64,000 nt of DNA, from the NCBI GenBank assembly GCA_964603615.1, contig CAZRVU010000004.1, positions 34,795 to 98,794 of the forward strand, read 5' to 3'. The notes beneath the pieces were generated by a model. The model saw nothing but the letters and a program-made list of their open reading frames with translations. It searched no databases and was not told the DNA's origin. A program made the translations under genes and the position numbers. Source of the DNA: JAAZMI01 sp964603615. Its GTDB lineage: Bacteria; Bacillota; Dethiobacteria; DTU022; UBA8154. Of the stretch, positions 43,517-52,596 are shown piece after piece. The number at the start of each line of letters is the position of its first letter. Position 1 is the first letter of the stretch.

Positions 43517-43669
43517 AATTATTTGCCCGGCTGGCGAATATCCGGGCCGGCACCTCCTCCCTTTCCGGGAAACCATTTTAGAGCTACCTGATTAAGAATT
43601 GTTTTAATCATATCAGAAGAACACGCCTGGAGCAATACAACCCTTTTGTTGGTCTAAATTGTTTCATCC

Positions 43670-44788
43670 TTAGCGCCTTTTGGACTTTTGTGCCAATAAA
43701 AAAAGTTTCTCCACTGTTTCTTCCACCTTCTGCCTCTGTCTTTTTAGGTTTAACTGCCTGTTTTCTTCACGTTTCCTTCCCTTGAAAAGGGCATTCTTAA
43801 AGCTACCCAATAGCTGTTGCAGGGTTAACTCTTGCAGGGGAAAAGCGGCTTCCTCCCCCATGTTCTCCAGGAAGGCGTTCACCTTCGGATCATAGGGCAA
43901 AGCAACAAAGGGCACCCCGCAGAGGGCAGCAAAAACAAGGGCATGCAAACGCATTCCAATCAACAGATCCAGGCTCCCCACCAGTTTTAAAAGATCGCCC
44001 GGGGAAAGGTTATCTTCAAAAACCACCCCGCGGGATAGATCCCCGGCAGCCAGCGCCCGGGCCAAAGGCAAATCTTTTTTCAGTTGAAAGGGCAGGTAAA
44101 GCAATTTTGCCCCAAATTCTTTTTTTAAATAATAGCAACCTCGCGCAATGATCTCAAATAGTTTTTCGTCAAAAATTTTTTCCCCGGGATAAGGACGCAG
44201 GGCGATCCCCACCAGCAGCTCTTCCGGCGTTTTTTGCAAGCCGGCTGCTTTCCGGAAAGCAGCAACCTCTGCTTGCGGAACCGGCCCTAATGAAAAAACC
44301 GGGTCTGCCGTTATTTCTATCGTTTTCTTCACCCCGAGCTCTTTTAAAAGCCGGGCGGAGGCAGCATCGCGCACGCTGATAAAGTTCACCCTGGAAAGCA
44401 CCTTTTGCACCCAGTGCCGGCTCCAGTAATGGCGCAGCGGGCCCACGCCCTGGGCAAAGACAGCCACTTTTGTTCCCATCAGCCGGGCCAACTCCATCAC
44501 GCCCAGGTAATAGGGGACGGAGCGAAGACTGGTCACATCCTGCAACAGCCCGCCGCCACCGCTAACCAGTAAATCGACAGAGCGCAGGGTCTTGACCAGC
44601 GTGGGAAGGTAAACCCTTGAAACAGCCTCCACTTGATAAGCCTTGCAGGTAAAGGCCGGATCGGCAGAAAAAACAACTAGCTTTACATCCGGCTGATAGC
44701 GGCGAAAAGCAGCAATAATCGCCTCCAGGATGGCTTCGTCACCGGCATTATGAAAACCATAGTAGCCCGAAAGGGCAATTACAGTCAA
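43670..44788 (-). CDS. csaB: Polysaccharide pyruvyl transferase CsaB
   Basis: A 372-aa pyruvyl transferase. CsaB adds pyruvyl ketals to cell-wall polysaccharide so that S-layer-type SLH proteins can anchor. The N-terminus is IALSGYYGFHNAGDEAILEAIIAAF, and the core has SGGGGLLQDVTS and the C-terminal LLIGMRLHALVFAALCGVPFVALPYDPKVNAFL. It is followed downstream by the BFN gene and preceded by an uncharacterised membrane protein gene. Confidence 0.94.
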   Translation of the reverse strand: MTVIALSGYYGFHNAGDEAILEAIIAAFRRYQPDVKLVVFSADPAFTCKAYQVEAVSRVYLPTLVKTLRSVDLLVSGGGGLLQDVTSLRSVPYYLGVMELARLMGTKVAVFAQGVGPLRHYWSRHWVQKVLSRVNFISVRDAASARLLKELGVKKTIEITADPVFSLGPVPQAEVAAFRKAAGLQKTPEELLVGIALRPYPGEKIFDEKLFEIIARGCYYLKKEFGAKLLYLPFQLKKDLPLARALAAGDLSRGVVFEDNLSPGDLLKLVGSLDLLIGMRLHALVFAALCGVPFVALPYDPKVNAFLENMGEEAAFPLQELTLQQLLGSFKNALFKGRKREENRQLNLKRQRQKVEETVEKLFLLAQKSKRR

Positions 44789-44836
44789 TGTGGCATCCCC
44801 TTCCCGCCATCCTTGGGTTCTGGCCTATTCTGCCCC

Positions 44837-45415
44837 TCATTCTATTCTATATCCGCCGTGCACTAAAAAGATAGCCTGTGATTCCAACACTGCACCGCGC
44901 CCATCATCACGGGCAGAAAGCAGGAGATGGTTGCTTTTTATTTGTTGACCTGTGGTAAGGTCGCCCCCGGCAGTAAGGTCAGAAAGCCCCCCGCCGGCAC
45001 CTGCCAATACCTTGGCCCGCCCGCTGCGCAGGATGATCTCCGTTCCGGTGCCGGTAAGCAGTTTTTCTCCGGCAGCAGCGCTCACAATTTCAAGGCCCCG
45101 GGTGCTGGAGGTATTTTCTGCAGGAAAAGGCTGCTTCGTTACAGCTTCCTCCAATTTTTGCAAACGTTCTGCTAGCTGCTGCCGGTGGCTTTGTTCCTCC
45201 TGCAGGTACTGGGAAATTGTGGATTTGACCCAGCTAACTGTAACCAAAGGATCGCCTTCTGAACCGGGAGCAGTGGTTGAACCAACGCTTACTGCTTGTC
45301 CCAAGATAAAACCGGCCAAAATAAAACTTATGGCCAACACGCCGGTTCGCCACCATTTGTTTGTTTTTTTCCGGTAATGGAAAGCTTCTCCCCCCGCGGC
45401 ATCTGGTTTGGACAT
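44837..45415 (-). CDS. Uncharacterised single-pass membrane protein upstream of csaB
   Basis: A 192-aa protein from the ATG at 45415. One membrane span follows a basic cytoplasmic stretch (KKTNKWWRTGVLAISFILAGFILGQAV), then a coiled-coil segment (SQYLQEEQSHRQQLAERLQKLEEAV) and a beta-rich C-terminal domain (KLLTGTGTEIILRSGRAKVLAG, then LTTGQQIKSNHLLLSARDDGRGAV). I do not recognise a named family. Location next to csaB suggests an envelope role. Confidence 0.7.
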   Translation of the reverse strand: MSKPDAAGGEAFHYRKKTNKWWRTGVLAISFILAGFILGQAVSVGSTTAPGSEGDPLVTVSWVKSTISQYLQEEQSHRQQLAERLQKLEEAVTKQPFPAENTSSTRGLEIVSAAAGEKLLTGTGTEIILRSGRAKVLAGAGGGLSDLTAGGDLTTGQQIKSNHLLLSARDDGRGAVLESQAIFLVHGGYRIE

Positions 45416-45446
45416 TATGCAAAGCCTCCTCGTATACCTGCTAAAT

Positions 45447-46586
45447 TTAAACGTATCTGTGGCAACACTGTTCAAGAAATTCCTTCTCATCACGGCCCTC
45501 CGCTAACAGGCGTTTGCGAACCGCCTCCACCTGAGCGTAACGCCCCGCGTCCCCCATATCCCTTAAAAAACGGTAAAGTCCAAGCCTGCGCCCAATGCGA
45601 AAATTGGACCTTTTTTCCCCGGACATCGACAGGTACCTATCGATCACCCCTAATATTTTTTCTTGATCTTGGGCTAGATTACCTTCCACTTCTTCCAATA
45701 AATTGAGAATGTGATCGCTAATCAAGTAGCTACTGACCCGGAGATTTCCCAGCAGGAGCCTTTCTTCCCGGACAACGCCATCATCATCCAAAAGCTTAAA
45801 CTCCTGCGCTTGAATTTTTTTCTCTAAGGGGGTCCCCTCCCGCACCGTCAAGGTACGGATACGGATAAAATGCGGATCAATTGCATTGAGGGTTGCAGCG
45901 GTATCCAGGGCATGTTCCCGCCACATTGGGGGCCCGCCAAGCCCCAGGAGTACATATTCACTGAGGTTTAAACCGGCCTCCTTAACTTTCAAGCCGGCCT
46001 CAATATGCTCGGCAGCAGTGACGCCCTTGCACATAAACGCCAAAAGAGGATCGTGGCCCGTTTCCAATCCAATATGGACCCGATCCAAGCCTGCCTCCCG
46101 GATCATCTGCAGTTCGGCAACACTTCGCCTGCTGACAGTTTTAGAACGGGCATAAGTTGTAATGCGCTCCACTGCAGGAAACTGTTCTTTGATAAAAGAG
46201 AGGACCTCCGCCAGTTGTTCTGCCGGCATCACCAGGCTATCGGCATCCTGCAGAAAAACATTTTTGCTGCCGCGATAGAGCCAAAAAGCAACTGGTAACA
46301 GTCCGGGTTCTTGTTGGTAGATGACCTCCAACGTTTTCCCGGTGATATTTAACCCTTCGCCCAGCTTTAAAGCATAGGACTTTACTTTCTGCTGCGCTTC
46401 TTGCAGGGCAAGGATATCTTCTTTTATTTCTGCAACCGTTCGCCGGGAAAATTTTTCCCCTTTATAGGCAGGACAAAACAAGCATTTATTCCAGGGGCAG
46501 TTGCGCGTAACCCTGATAAAAAGACTTTCTGCTTCGCTGGGAGGACGGATAGGCCCCTGTTCAATAGAATACAATTGTTTCACCAC
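45447..46586 (-). CDS. Radical SAM protein with C-x4-C-x2-C cluster motif
   Basis: A 379-aa radical SAM enzyme. The cluster motif at residues 30-38 is CPWNKCLFC, with four rather than three residues between the first two cysteines. Other family signs are GLDRVHIGLETGHDPLLAFMCKGVT and LNLSEYVLLGLGG. The C-terminal 100 residues are charged and helical. The substrate is unknown. It is divergent from pcm and upstream of the unknown membrane protein. Confidence 0.85.
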   Translation of the reverse strand: MVKQLYSIEQGPIRPPSEAESLFIRVTRNCPWNKCLFCPAYKGEKFSRRTVAEIKEDILALQEAQQKVKSYALKLGEGLNITGKTLEVIYQQEPGLLPVAFWLYRGSKNVFLQDADSLVMPAEQLAEVLSFIKEQFPAVERITTYARSKTVSRRSVAELQMIREAGLDRVHIGLETGHDPLLAFMCKGVTAAEHIEAGLKVKEAGLNLSEYVLLGLGGPPMWREHALDTAATLNAIDPHFIRIRTLTVREGTPLEKKIQAQEFKLLDDDGVVREERLLLGNLRVSSYLISDHILNLLEEVEGNLAQDQEKILGVIDRYLSMSGEKRSNFRIGRRLGLYRFLRDMGDAGRYAQVEAVRKRLLAEGRDEKEFLEQCCHRYV

Positions 46587-46648
46587 CCTCTATGATTTTT
46601 AATTCCAATGTAGTAATTTTATGAATTTACAAAGCTGAAACATCTAAC

Positions 46649-46677
46649 TTGCCTTTAGAAGAAAGGGCCCTTATAAT
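46649..46677 (+). promoter_or_regulatory. Promoter of pcm
   Basis: TTGCCT (46649-46654), 17 bases, then TATAAT (46672-46677). The leader of about 115 bases before the TTG start has no recognised element. Confidence 0.7.
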
Positions 46678-46798
46678 GAACTTGACAGTAACCGTAACCC
46701 TGACAAAAAGGTTTGGTAGCAGGCAGCAATGGACGTATATATTTTTCATATACAAGGCACAAGTATTAAATAAGCCCTACTTGCGGAGGTGAGCCACC

Positions 46799-47461
46799 TT
46801 GGAAGAGGAAATCTACGCGCGGCAGCGTGCCCGCATGGTTAACCAACAACTGTTCGCTCGCGGCATTAAGGACGAAAAGATTTTGGCCGTTTTCAATAAG
46901 GTGCCACGCCACCTCTTTGTCTGCCCTGAGCAAAGGCACCTCGCTTACGGGGATCATCCTTTGGCACTGGAGCTGGAACAAACCATCTCCCAGCCCTATA
47001 TCGTTGCCCTGATGACAGCATCTTTACAGCTAGACGGCACTGAAAAAATTCTGGAAATAGGAACCGGATCCGGTTACCAAACGGCTATACTTGCTGAACT
47101 GGCTGCACATGTTTATACGATCGAACGCTTTCCTGCTTTGGCAGGCAGGGCAAAAAAAACGCTCGAGGCAAGGGGCTATAAAAACATTTCTTACAAAACC
47201 GGCGACGGCACGCAAGGATGGCCGCAAGAAGCCCCTTTTGATGGTATTCTAGCCGCCGCAGCAGCCCCCGCTATCCCCCCGGCCCTTTTTGAACAGTTGT
47301 CCCCGGCAGGAGGACGCTTCGTCCTGCCTCTTGGCGATACCAATCAACAAGAGCTTGTGCTCATTATCAGGGACGGGGACAGCCAGGCACAACACAGCCT
47401 TTGCGGTTGCCGCTTCGTGCCGCTGATCGCGGGCGATCCGCCACCGCACGCACACACCTGA
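46799..47461 (+). CDS. pcm: Protein-L-isoaspartate O-methyltransferase
   Basis: A 220-aa repair methyltransferase that uses SAM to restore isoaspartyl residues. The family N-terminal text is ARMVNQQLFARGIKDEKILAVFNKVPRHLFV, followed by the SAM motif EIGTGSGYQTAILAEL. The C-terminus is LIIRDGDSQAQHSL to CRFVPL. The start is TTG with GGAGGTGAG eight bases upstream. It is convergent with the homocysteine operon. Confidence 0.95.
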   Translation: MEEEIYARQRARMVNQQLFARGIKDEKILAVFNKVPRHLFVCPEQRHLAYGDHPLALELEQTISQPYIVALMTASLQLDGTEKILEIGTGSGYQTAILAELAAHVYTIERFPALAGRAKKTLEARGYKNISYKTGDGTQGWPQEAPFDGILAAAAAPAIPPALFEQLSPAGGRFVLPLGDTNQQELVLIIRDGDSQAQHSLCGCRFVPLIAGDPPPHAHT

Positions 47462-47470
47462 GCAAAATCT

Positions 47471-48205
47471 TTAGATCAATTCAATGCGGCCCCAGGCGGC
47501 CATCTTATCCTCCAAAATGAGGAGGGCCCCCTTAACCCCCTGAATACCCCGCGTAAAAAGGAGTGCTTTTTTAAGATCCCCGGGAACCTGAACCATATTG
47601 GCCGCGGCTGTCGCCACCGCATCGGCCAGGGCAGCCCCGCCGGCCAGAATGACAGCCGCATCCGCCCGGCCCCGGCTGTAGGCGTGGCCCAGCGTACCGG
47701 AAGAAGTACATATACCACAGCGTTTCTTCCGGGGTTTAATTTTTACCGCCAGCCCCCGGTCAAAAAATGTTTCCCCGGCAAAAACCCCCACCTTGACCGG
47801 CTGGCTGCAGCACAGGAAAATATCACCGCCGTTCTCCACGATGACCTCACGGCAAGCTTTGAGTAGCCATTCGCCGCTAAACTGGGCAAAAGCACCGGCC
47901 ACAGCAGCCATCGGGCCCACACCGGCCAGATTCCCTGCCCGCACCATCTCCAAGGCAATCGGCGGGGCACCGGCAGGAGCAAAATAGGGGTGTAATGTCC
48001 TGGCAAATAAAGGATCTTCTTGAAGGTAGCCCTCTAAAAGACGTCTCTGCCGCCAAACATAATTTTCCACTTTTTCCGGCAAATCCGCGGCATACGACTC
48101 CAGGTCCACCGCAATCCAAAGATCGGTTTCCTTGACGGTGACTGTAAAAGATTTCATTCCCGCGGGACAAAGATCCTGCCGGTAATCTCTGCGGGAGGTC
48201 TGCAT
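47471..48205 (-). CDS. UPF0280/COG2122 protein of the homocysteine operon
   Basis: A 244-aa ApbE-related protein. The core text is PIALEMVRAGNLAGVGPMAAVAGAFAQFSGEWLL and REVIVENGGDIFL, and near the C-terminus is GICTSSGTLGHAYSRGRADAAVIL with one Cys. The family is genetically linked with HcyBio and NIL-ferredoxin proteins in sulfide-dependent homocysteine synthesis in methanogens. The gene is one base from the ferredoxin gene, supporting a shared pathway. Its precise chemistry is not settled. Confidence 0.9.
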   Translation of the reverse strand: MQTSRRDYRQDLCPAGMKSFTVTVKETDLWIAVDLESYAADLPEKVENYVWRQRRLLEGYLQEDPLFARTLHPYFAPAGAPPIALEMVRAGNLAGVGPMAAVAGAFAQFSGEWLLKACREVIVENGGDIFLCCSQPVKVGVFAGETFFDRGLAVKIKPRKKRCGICTSSGTLGHAYSRGRADAAVILAGGAALADAVATAAANMVQVPGDLKKALLFTRGIQGVKGALLILEDKMAAWGRIELI

Positions 48206-48206
48206 T

Positions 48207-48611
48207 TTAGTAGCGTGCCTCCATGGCCCTCGAGGGACAGGCCGTCAGGCAATGCTCACAAACAATGCATTTTTCACTATAAAATTTAACCTTCATGGAT
48301 GGTCTTTCCACAACCAGTGCGCCAGCCGGGCAGATTACACTACAGGCACCGCACTGGGTGCAGCGCTCCTCGATCCAGACAATCTCTTGTTCCAAAGGTA
48401 GAATCTTTACTCCCCTGGACTGTAAAAAATCTACCCCGGCCTGGAAATCATCTTCATCGCCACTGATCTCCACCACAGCACGCCCCTCTTTATGGGGGTT
48501 GATATTGGCCTTCAGAATATTGATCATAAGATTGTAGTCTTTGATCAAGTAATAGGTAAAAGGTTGTTCAGTCACTGTCGGGGGAAAATATAAGACGATC
48601 TTTTTTTTCAT
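48207..48611 (-). CDS. NIL domain plus two 4Fe-4S ferredoxin
   Basis: A 134-aa protein from the ATG at 48611 (an upstream in-frame ATG at 48626 is less likely). An N-terminal NIL (ACT-like) domain of about 75 residues is followed by two cluster motifs: Cys84, 87, 90, 94 and Cys115, 118, 121, 125. It probably gives electrons to the HcyBio protein encoded just upstream. Confidence 0.92.
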   Translation of the reverse strand: MKKKIVLYFPPTVTEQPFTYYLIKDYNLMINILKANINPHKEGRAVVEISGDEDDFQAGVDFLQSRGVKILPLEQEIVWIEERCTQCGACSVICPAGALVVERPSMKVKFYSEKCIVCEHCLTACPSRAMEARY

Positions 48612-48665
48612 GGAGGGCACCTCCAAATATATTCACCTGCATCCTTCGTTCTGGCTGGAAATAAT

Positions 48666-49853
48666 TTAAGCAAGACCTTTATAGTCAATGTCTTCCATGT
48701 TGAGGGGAAGCGTAAAAACAGGTTCAGTCAGTAGAAATTCCCCGCCCTGGATCCATGCTTTGAGAATTTCAGCAATCTCCAGGGCTCCGGGATAACTGGA
48801 AAGGGAGGCCGTAGGAACGACCTTTTCCCCAATCGTAATTTCCCCGCTTTTGAGCTGGGCATAGCTAACCTGCCCCAGCGTTTCGCTCCGGCCCTGGGGA
48901 TAAGCTTCGCTGAAGTCCACAACCGGGGCAAAAATCTCGGCGTCGCTCACAGCAGTATGTTTCAAAATCTCCACATCCAAAATAGGAATGGGGATACCTA
49001 TGCCTACCATGAGGGAGACGCCATAGCCCATAAAGCTGACACCCCGCAGCCAACGGGGGGACATCTGCTTCAGATCCCCCATTACCGCCAGAGTGCCAGC
49101 CGGGGTAAGCGGCACGCCATTTTCGCCGCGGGCAGCAGCAGGAGAATGCTGGGTGCCAAACCAGCTCACATAACCAACACCGCCCCCCAAAAATATCTTC
49201 GTCCCCATGCCGATGGTTCGATAATAAGGGTCATTCAAAAGGGGTGAAAGCTGCCCCGCCGTGCTATAGTTCGCATTGCCCAGGTGGGGCCTGAGAATGC
49301 CCATATAGGTATAGATGGTCTGCCCGGAAACATTCACCGCCACATTATAGTTTTGATAGGCATTGCGGGGGTTGTAGAGTATGGCCTGGGGAATATCAGC
49401 CAGGCGGATCATTTTCTCCAACTGCTTGCCGGGGTAACAGTCGCTACCGTAACCCCTGGCTTCTAAAAGCACCTCTTTGCCCGCAACCAGATCCTCCAGG
49501 ACATGTCCACCGCCGTAACGAAATTCACCGGGATGCAACTTATTGCCCGGATCCGTTTCCGGGATCTGGGTAGCCCCGAGGTAAGCATCAACTACCGCCA
49601 GACCGCCGTAAGCCTCTACGCCATTTAAATAAATTTGGCTCATTCTCATCCGGGGTTGTGAATGCCCCAGGTTTAAAAAAGCTCCCGATGAACACATCGG
49701 GCCAAAAGTCGCGGTAGTGACCACATCAACGGTCGCCGCTGTCTTCTCCAGACCCTGCTCACGGACCAGGGGAATCACCTCTTCTGCAGTAACCACAACT
49801 GCCTCCCCGGCCCTGATCCTGGCGTTAATTTCCTCATAAGTTTTCTTTACCAA
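48666..49853 (-). CDS. Homocysteine biosynthesis protein (HcyBio, DUF39/COG1900)
   Basis: A 395-aa protein. HcyBio proteins make homocysteine from aspartate semialdehyde and sulfide in anaerobes that lack the usual MetX/MetY route. Conserved text is TFGPMCSSGAFLNLGHSQPRMRM (Cys54), GYGSDCYPGK (Cys139) and LGGGVGYVSWFGTQHSPA. It is the first gene of an operon with the NIL-ferredoxin and UPF0280 genes. A strong promoter lies upstream. The product could feed MetK (56.2 kb) through methionine. Confidence 0.93.
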   Translation of the reverse strand: MVKKTYEEINARIRAGEAVVVTAEEVIPLVREQGLEKTAATVDVVTTATFGPMCSSGAFLNLGHSQPRMRMSQIYLNGVEAYGGLAVVDAYLGATQIPETDPGNKLHPGEFRYGGGHVLEDLVAGKEVLLEARGYGSDCYPGKQLEKMIRLADIPQAILYNPRNAYQNYNVAVNVSGQTIYTYMGILRPHLGNANYSTAGQLSPLLNDPYYRTIGMGTKIFLGGGVGYVSWFGTQHSPAAARGENGVPLTPAGTLAVMGDLKQMSPRWLRGVSFMGYGVSLMVGIGIPIPILDVEILKHTAVSDAEIFAPVVDFSEAYPQGRSETLGQVSYAQLKSGEITIGEKVVPTASLSSYPGALEIAEILKAWIQGGEFLLTEPVFTLPLNMEDIDYKGLA

Positions 49854-49958
49854 ACTTAGGGCACCCCCTTTATGTTTTCTGGCCCAACATTCCTTACGGG
49901 TAAAGCGGTAAGATTTTCATATCATTGCGGACTCAATGCCTTCACAGGCTTTAAGGAG
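49854..49958 (-). promoter_or_regulatory. Structured leader of the homocysteine operon
   Basis: On the minus strand, three short stems follow the promoter: GCC-TGTGAA-GGC, CATTG-AGTCCG-CAATG and CTTAC-10 bases-GTAAG, then a GGGGG ribosome-binding site. I see no match to the SAM-I aptamer that precedes metK. Whether it is a regulatory RNA is undecided. Confidence 0.4.
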
Positions 49959-49987
49959 ATAATACCTTTACTGTAGAAGCGTGTCAA
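49959..49987 (-). promoter_or_regulatory. Strong promoter of the homocysteine operon
   Basis: On the minus strand, perfect TTGACA (49982-49987), 17 bases, then TATTAT (49959-49964). Confidence 0.8.
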
Positions 49988-50096
49988 GAGAATGACTGCT
50001 TCTTGCAAGAATAATCGGGGGGAAATATTTTACGGCAGGGATGATTATTAAAATACATTGTGATTCCAATGCATTTATGGCATTTTATAAATTGTG

Positions 50097-50102
50097 TATA
50101 AT
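50097..50102 (+). promoter_or_regulatory. -10 element of queT
   Basis: TATAAT at 50097-50102. The upstream hexamer TTTATG is poor. Transcription would start about 25 bases before queT, which leaves no room for a preQ1 riboswitch. Confidence 0.55.
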
Positions 50103-50133
50103 AAGATGATGCTTAAAAGGAGAGTGCTTTAAA

Positions 50134-50610
50134 ATGAGACGGTTTAAGCCTACAACCCAACAAATTGCCCGCATCGGAGCAATCGCCGGCCTATATGCCG
50201 CCTTCACTTTTTTATTGGCAGCAATCAGTTTTGGCCCGGTGCAGGTACGTGTCTCCGAAGCATTAACCCTTTTACCCATTCTTTACCCGGAAGCAATCCC
50301 CGCTCTTTTTTTGGGCTGCCTGCTTGCCAACCTGCTAGGTCCTTTTGGGGCCGTAGATATTTTTTTCGGTAGCCTGACCACGTTGATTGCCGCCGGGCTT
50401 ACCTATTTTTTGCGCCGTAATTATCTGGCCTACTTGAGCCCGATCCTTTGCAATGCTTTTCTGGTCAGCCTCTACCTTTTCATTTTTTTCCGTATCCCTT
50501 ACTGGCCCACCGTCCTAACCATTGGCCTGGGAGAAAGTGTGGCCGTTCTAGCTTTGGGCCTTCCTCTTTTGCAATTGTTGAAAGCCCGCGAAAAAAATCG
50601 CCGCCAATAA
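50134..50610 (+). CDS. queT: QueT-family membrane transporter
   Basis: A 158-aa integral membrane protein with about five spans (GAIAGLYAAFTFLLAAISF, then ALFLGCLLANLLGPFGAVDIFFGSL). The sequence VQVRVSEALTLLPILYPEAIPALFLG is the QueT signature. QueT is thought to bring queuosine precursors into the cell as the substrate-binding part of an ECF transporter. No other ECF genes are adjacent. AAGGAGAG lies upstream of the ATG. Confidence 0.9.
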   Translation: MRRFKPTTQQIARIGAIAGLYAAFTFLLAAISFGPVQVRVSEALTLLPILYPEAIPALFLGCLLANLLGPFGAVDIFFGSLTTLIAAGLTYFLRRNYLAYLSPILCNAFLVSLYLFIFFRIPYWPTVLTIGLGESVAVLALGLPLLQLLKAREKNRRQ

Positions 50611-50661
50611 AATGGCGGCCTGCAAGAATACTATTCATTAAAAAGCGTAACACCAATTTAT

Positions 50662-50696
50662 GCTTCTACTGCATAAACTCTATTTGCAGTGGAATC
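50662..50696 (+). mobile_element. 35-bp miniature copy of the GATTCYACTGC element
   Basis: Begins GCTTCTACTGCA and ends TGCAGTGGAATC. The two ends can pair almost fully (TTCTACTGCA with TGCAGTGGAA). It sits between the convergent queT and SPOCS/LysM genes, where the hairpin might also serve as a terminator. Confidence 0.65.
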
Positions 50697-50706
50697 ATTT
50701 ATGGTC

Positions 50707-52386
50707 TTATCCGGGCGTGCCTTCCCCGTGCATCAATGGCACCAACAGCTTTTGCCCGGCCTGCAGGCCGGCATCTTCCTCCAGTTCATTGGCAGCAGCA
50801 ATCACCCCTGTTTTTAATCCATAGGCCCGGCTAATTTTTAAAAGTGTATCACCGGGTCTCACCGCATAAATAACCATACTCGTTCCCGGAGGCACCCGCG
50901 AAGGAACAACTATGGCCACTTCTTGTATTTCCCAGGCCTTTATCTCCATTAAAAGATGACTGATCTGCAAAGTGTCATTATCTGCCGGCACATATTCCGT
51001 GCCCCGCGGCTGAAAATAAATCGTCGTCTCCGCATGCGGGTTAACGCCTGGCAGGTAAAGATCGCTAAAAAAGGTGTCTTCGACTTTAAGCACATGGGGT
51101 AAAACCTGGGCCGGCGCATCCGGCAAACTTGCCGCCTCTGGCATCCCCGCCGCACCTGCCATCTCTTCCATTTCTGCTATTCCTGCCTCATCTGCTTCCC
51201 CTGCTTCATCTGCCCCCTCTTTTCTGAATCTTGAAGTATGCTCCGACACCGGAAAATAGTAAACATTTTTTCCTAGTGAGCCATTTACACTGAGGCGGTC
51301 TTCCTGTGGGCTGCAATCCAAATTGCGAAAACGGCAGAAGCCGGCAGTAATTTCCCGGGGATAATTAAAAGCCAGTTTTTGAACCAGCTCTAACGGTTCT
51401 TCGACAACACCCCACACTTTGGGCAGCAATAAATATTCTTTTTTTACGGCTGCCCCCTCTAGAGCATCGATCACCTCTTGGCGAATGACCCGCGTTACCC
51501 TGGCAAAAACGTCAACAGTAATATGATAATGTGCATCTTGACCGCTGGTGATACAAGTAGCTTCTCCAATTGAGGGGAAAAGCCTGACCTGCACCCCTTC
51601 CTTTTTCTGTCCGGGGAAAGGCAGTTGCTGGCCAAATTTCTGCCTGGTTTCTTGTAAATTGCCTTTTCCTCCTGCTAAAACAAAGCTAGCTACAACTACT
51701 TCTCCTTTGAAATCTATCGTCCCCTGGCCCCATTCATAAGAAAAATCCGGCAAAAAACAGTCGATAATCTTAGCATAGCTCAATTCTTCTGAAAACCCGG
51801 TTTCTTTAGTCACTTCAAGATGAAAAATATGCTCTGCCAGCAGCTCCTCCACCGCCAGGACCTTGCGGCTTACTTTTTCCGGTGCAATATCCTTCACTCC
51901 CACCGCTACTGTCAGTTGCTGGGGATCGACCAGGGCTAGTAACACTTCAATTTCAATATTTAACTGATAAAGTAACCTCCCTTCCGCTTCCAAAGGGGGA
52001 TCTTCCTCACCGATAAATACAATCCGGCCATGAGCGCTAACCTCCATCCCGGCCTGCGCCCCCCGCAGTCCGGCCTCTTTATAAAATTCCTCGTCCGACC
52101 AGGTGACCTCCCTGGTCCCTCCTTGGCCGTAAAACAGGGCTTTCCCCCTTAAATTACCCTGTAAGCTGACCCTGTCTTTGCCAATAATATCCACTGTGGT
52201 AAGGTCAACCCCGGCTACAATATTGTTCAGTGGAAAAGGTTTGCCCCTATCCCTGGCTGGCTCCTCTTCTACCAGCAATTCTTTTGTAAAAGAAAAGCGC
52301 AAAACTGATTCCCCAACCAGTACCTTATAATTAAGATCTGTCGTCAATAGATCTATTTTTTCTTTTTTTACGCGCCGGCTCATCAT
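50707..52386 (-). CDS. SPOCS (DUF3794) and LysM domain spore protein
   Basis: A 559-aa protein with repeated DUF3794/SPOCS domains (for example VAGVDLTTVDIIGKDRVSLQGNLRGKALF and ALVDPQQLTVAVGVKDIAPEKVSRKVLAVEELLAEHIF) and a C-terminal LysM domain YAVRPGDTLLKISRAYGL (about 508-525, domain to 554). An Ala/Glu-rich low-complexity stretch (EEGADEAGEADEAGIAEMEEMAGAAG) lies in the middle. SPOCS/LysM proteins belong to the spore coat or cortex layer in clostridia. It lies downstream of veg. GAAGGAGG precedes the double ATG. Confidence 0.9.
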   Translation of the reverse strand: MMSRRVKKEKIDLLTTDLNYKVLVGESVLRFSFTKELLVEEEPARDRGKPFPLNNIVAGVDLTTVDIIGKDRVSLQGNLRGKALFYGQGGTREVTWSDEEFYKEAGLRGAQAGMEVSAHGRIVFIGEEDPPLEAEGRLLYQLNIEIEVLLALVDPQQLTVAVGVKDIAPEKVSRKVLAVEELLAEHIFHLEVTKETGFSEELSYAKIIDCFLPDFSYEWGQGTIDFKGEVVVASFVLAGGKGNLQETRQKFGQQLPFPGQKKEGVQVRLFPSIGEATCITSGQDAHYHITVDVFARVTRVIRQEVIDALEGAAVKKEYLLLPKVWGVVEEPLELVQKLAFNYPREITAGFCRFRNLDCSPQEDRLSVNGSLGKNVYYFPVSEHTSRFRKEGADEAGEADEAGIAEMEEMAGAAGMPEAASLPDAPAQVLPHVLKVEDTFFSDLYLPGVNPHAETTIYFQPRGTEYVPADNDTLQISHLLMEIKAWEIQEVAIVVPSRVPPGTSMVIYAVRPGDTLLKISRAYGLKTGVIAAANELEEDAGLQAGQKLLVPLMHGEGTPG

Positions 52387-52492
52387 TTTCCTCCTTCCCT
52401 ACGGTATACAACTCCTCGATCTAATAATATTGAAGCTAGATTTAAATTATGCCTACCTTGCAAAATAGTTCCTTATTAACAAGAAAAAGCTA

Positions 52493-52520
52493 TAAAAAAA
52501 ACCCGTTAACGATAAACGGG
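52493..52520 (-). terminator. Terminator after veg
   Basis: On the minus strand, CCCGTT-TATCGTT-AACGGG followed by eight T. A second stem, GGAGCTAAAATTAAGCTC, at about 52580-52597 overlaps the veg stop codon. Confidence 0.85.
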
Positions 52521-52596
52521 AATAATTGAGCACACATTATTAAATTTAAAGTGTCATCCGGTGTGGTTTAACACATTTAGGGAGCTAAAATTAAGC

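Noticed and set aside
49854..49958. SAM-I riboswitch for the homocysteine operon
   Set aside because: None of the S-box core blocks that are clear at metK is present here.
49988..50133. preQ1 riboswitch upstream of queT
   Set aside because: The likely -10 is only about 30 bases before the gene and no preQ1 aptamer sequence is present.
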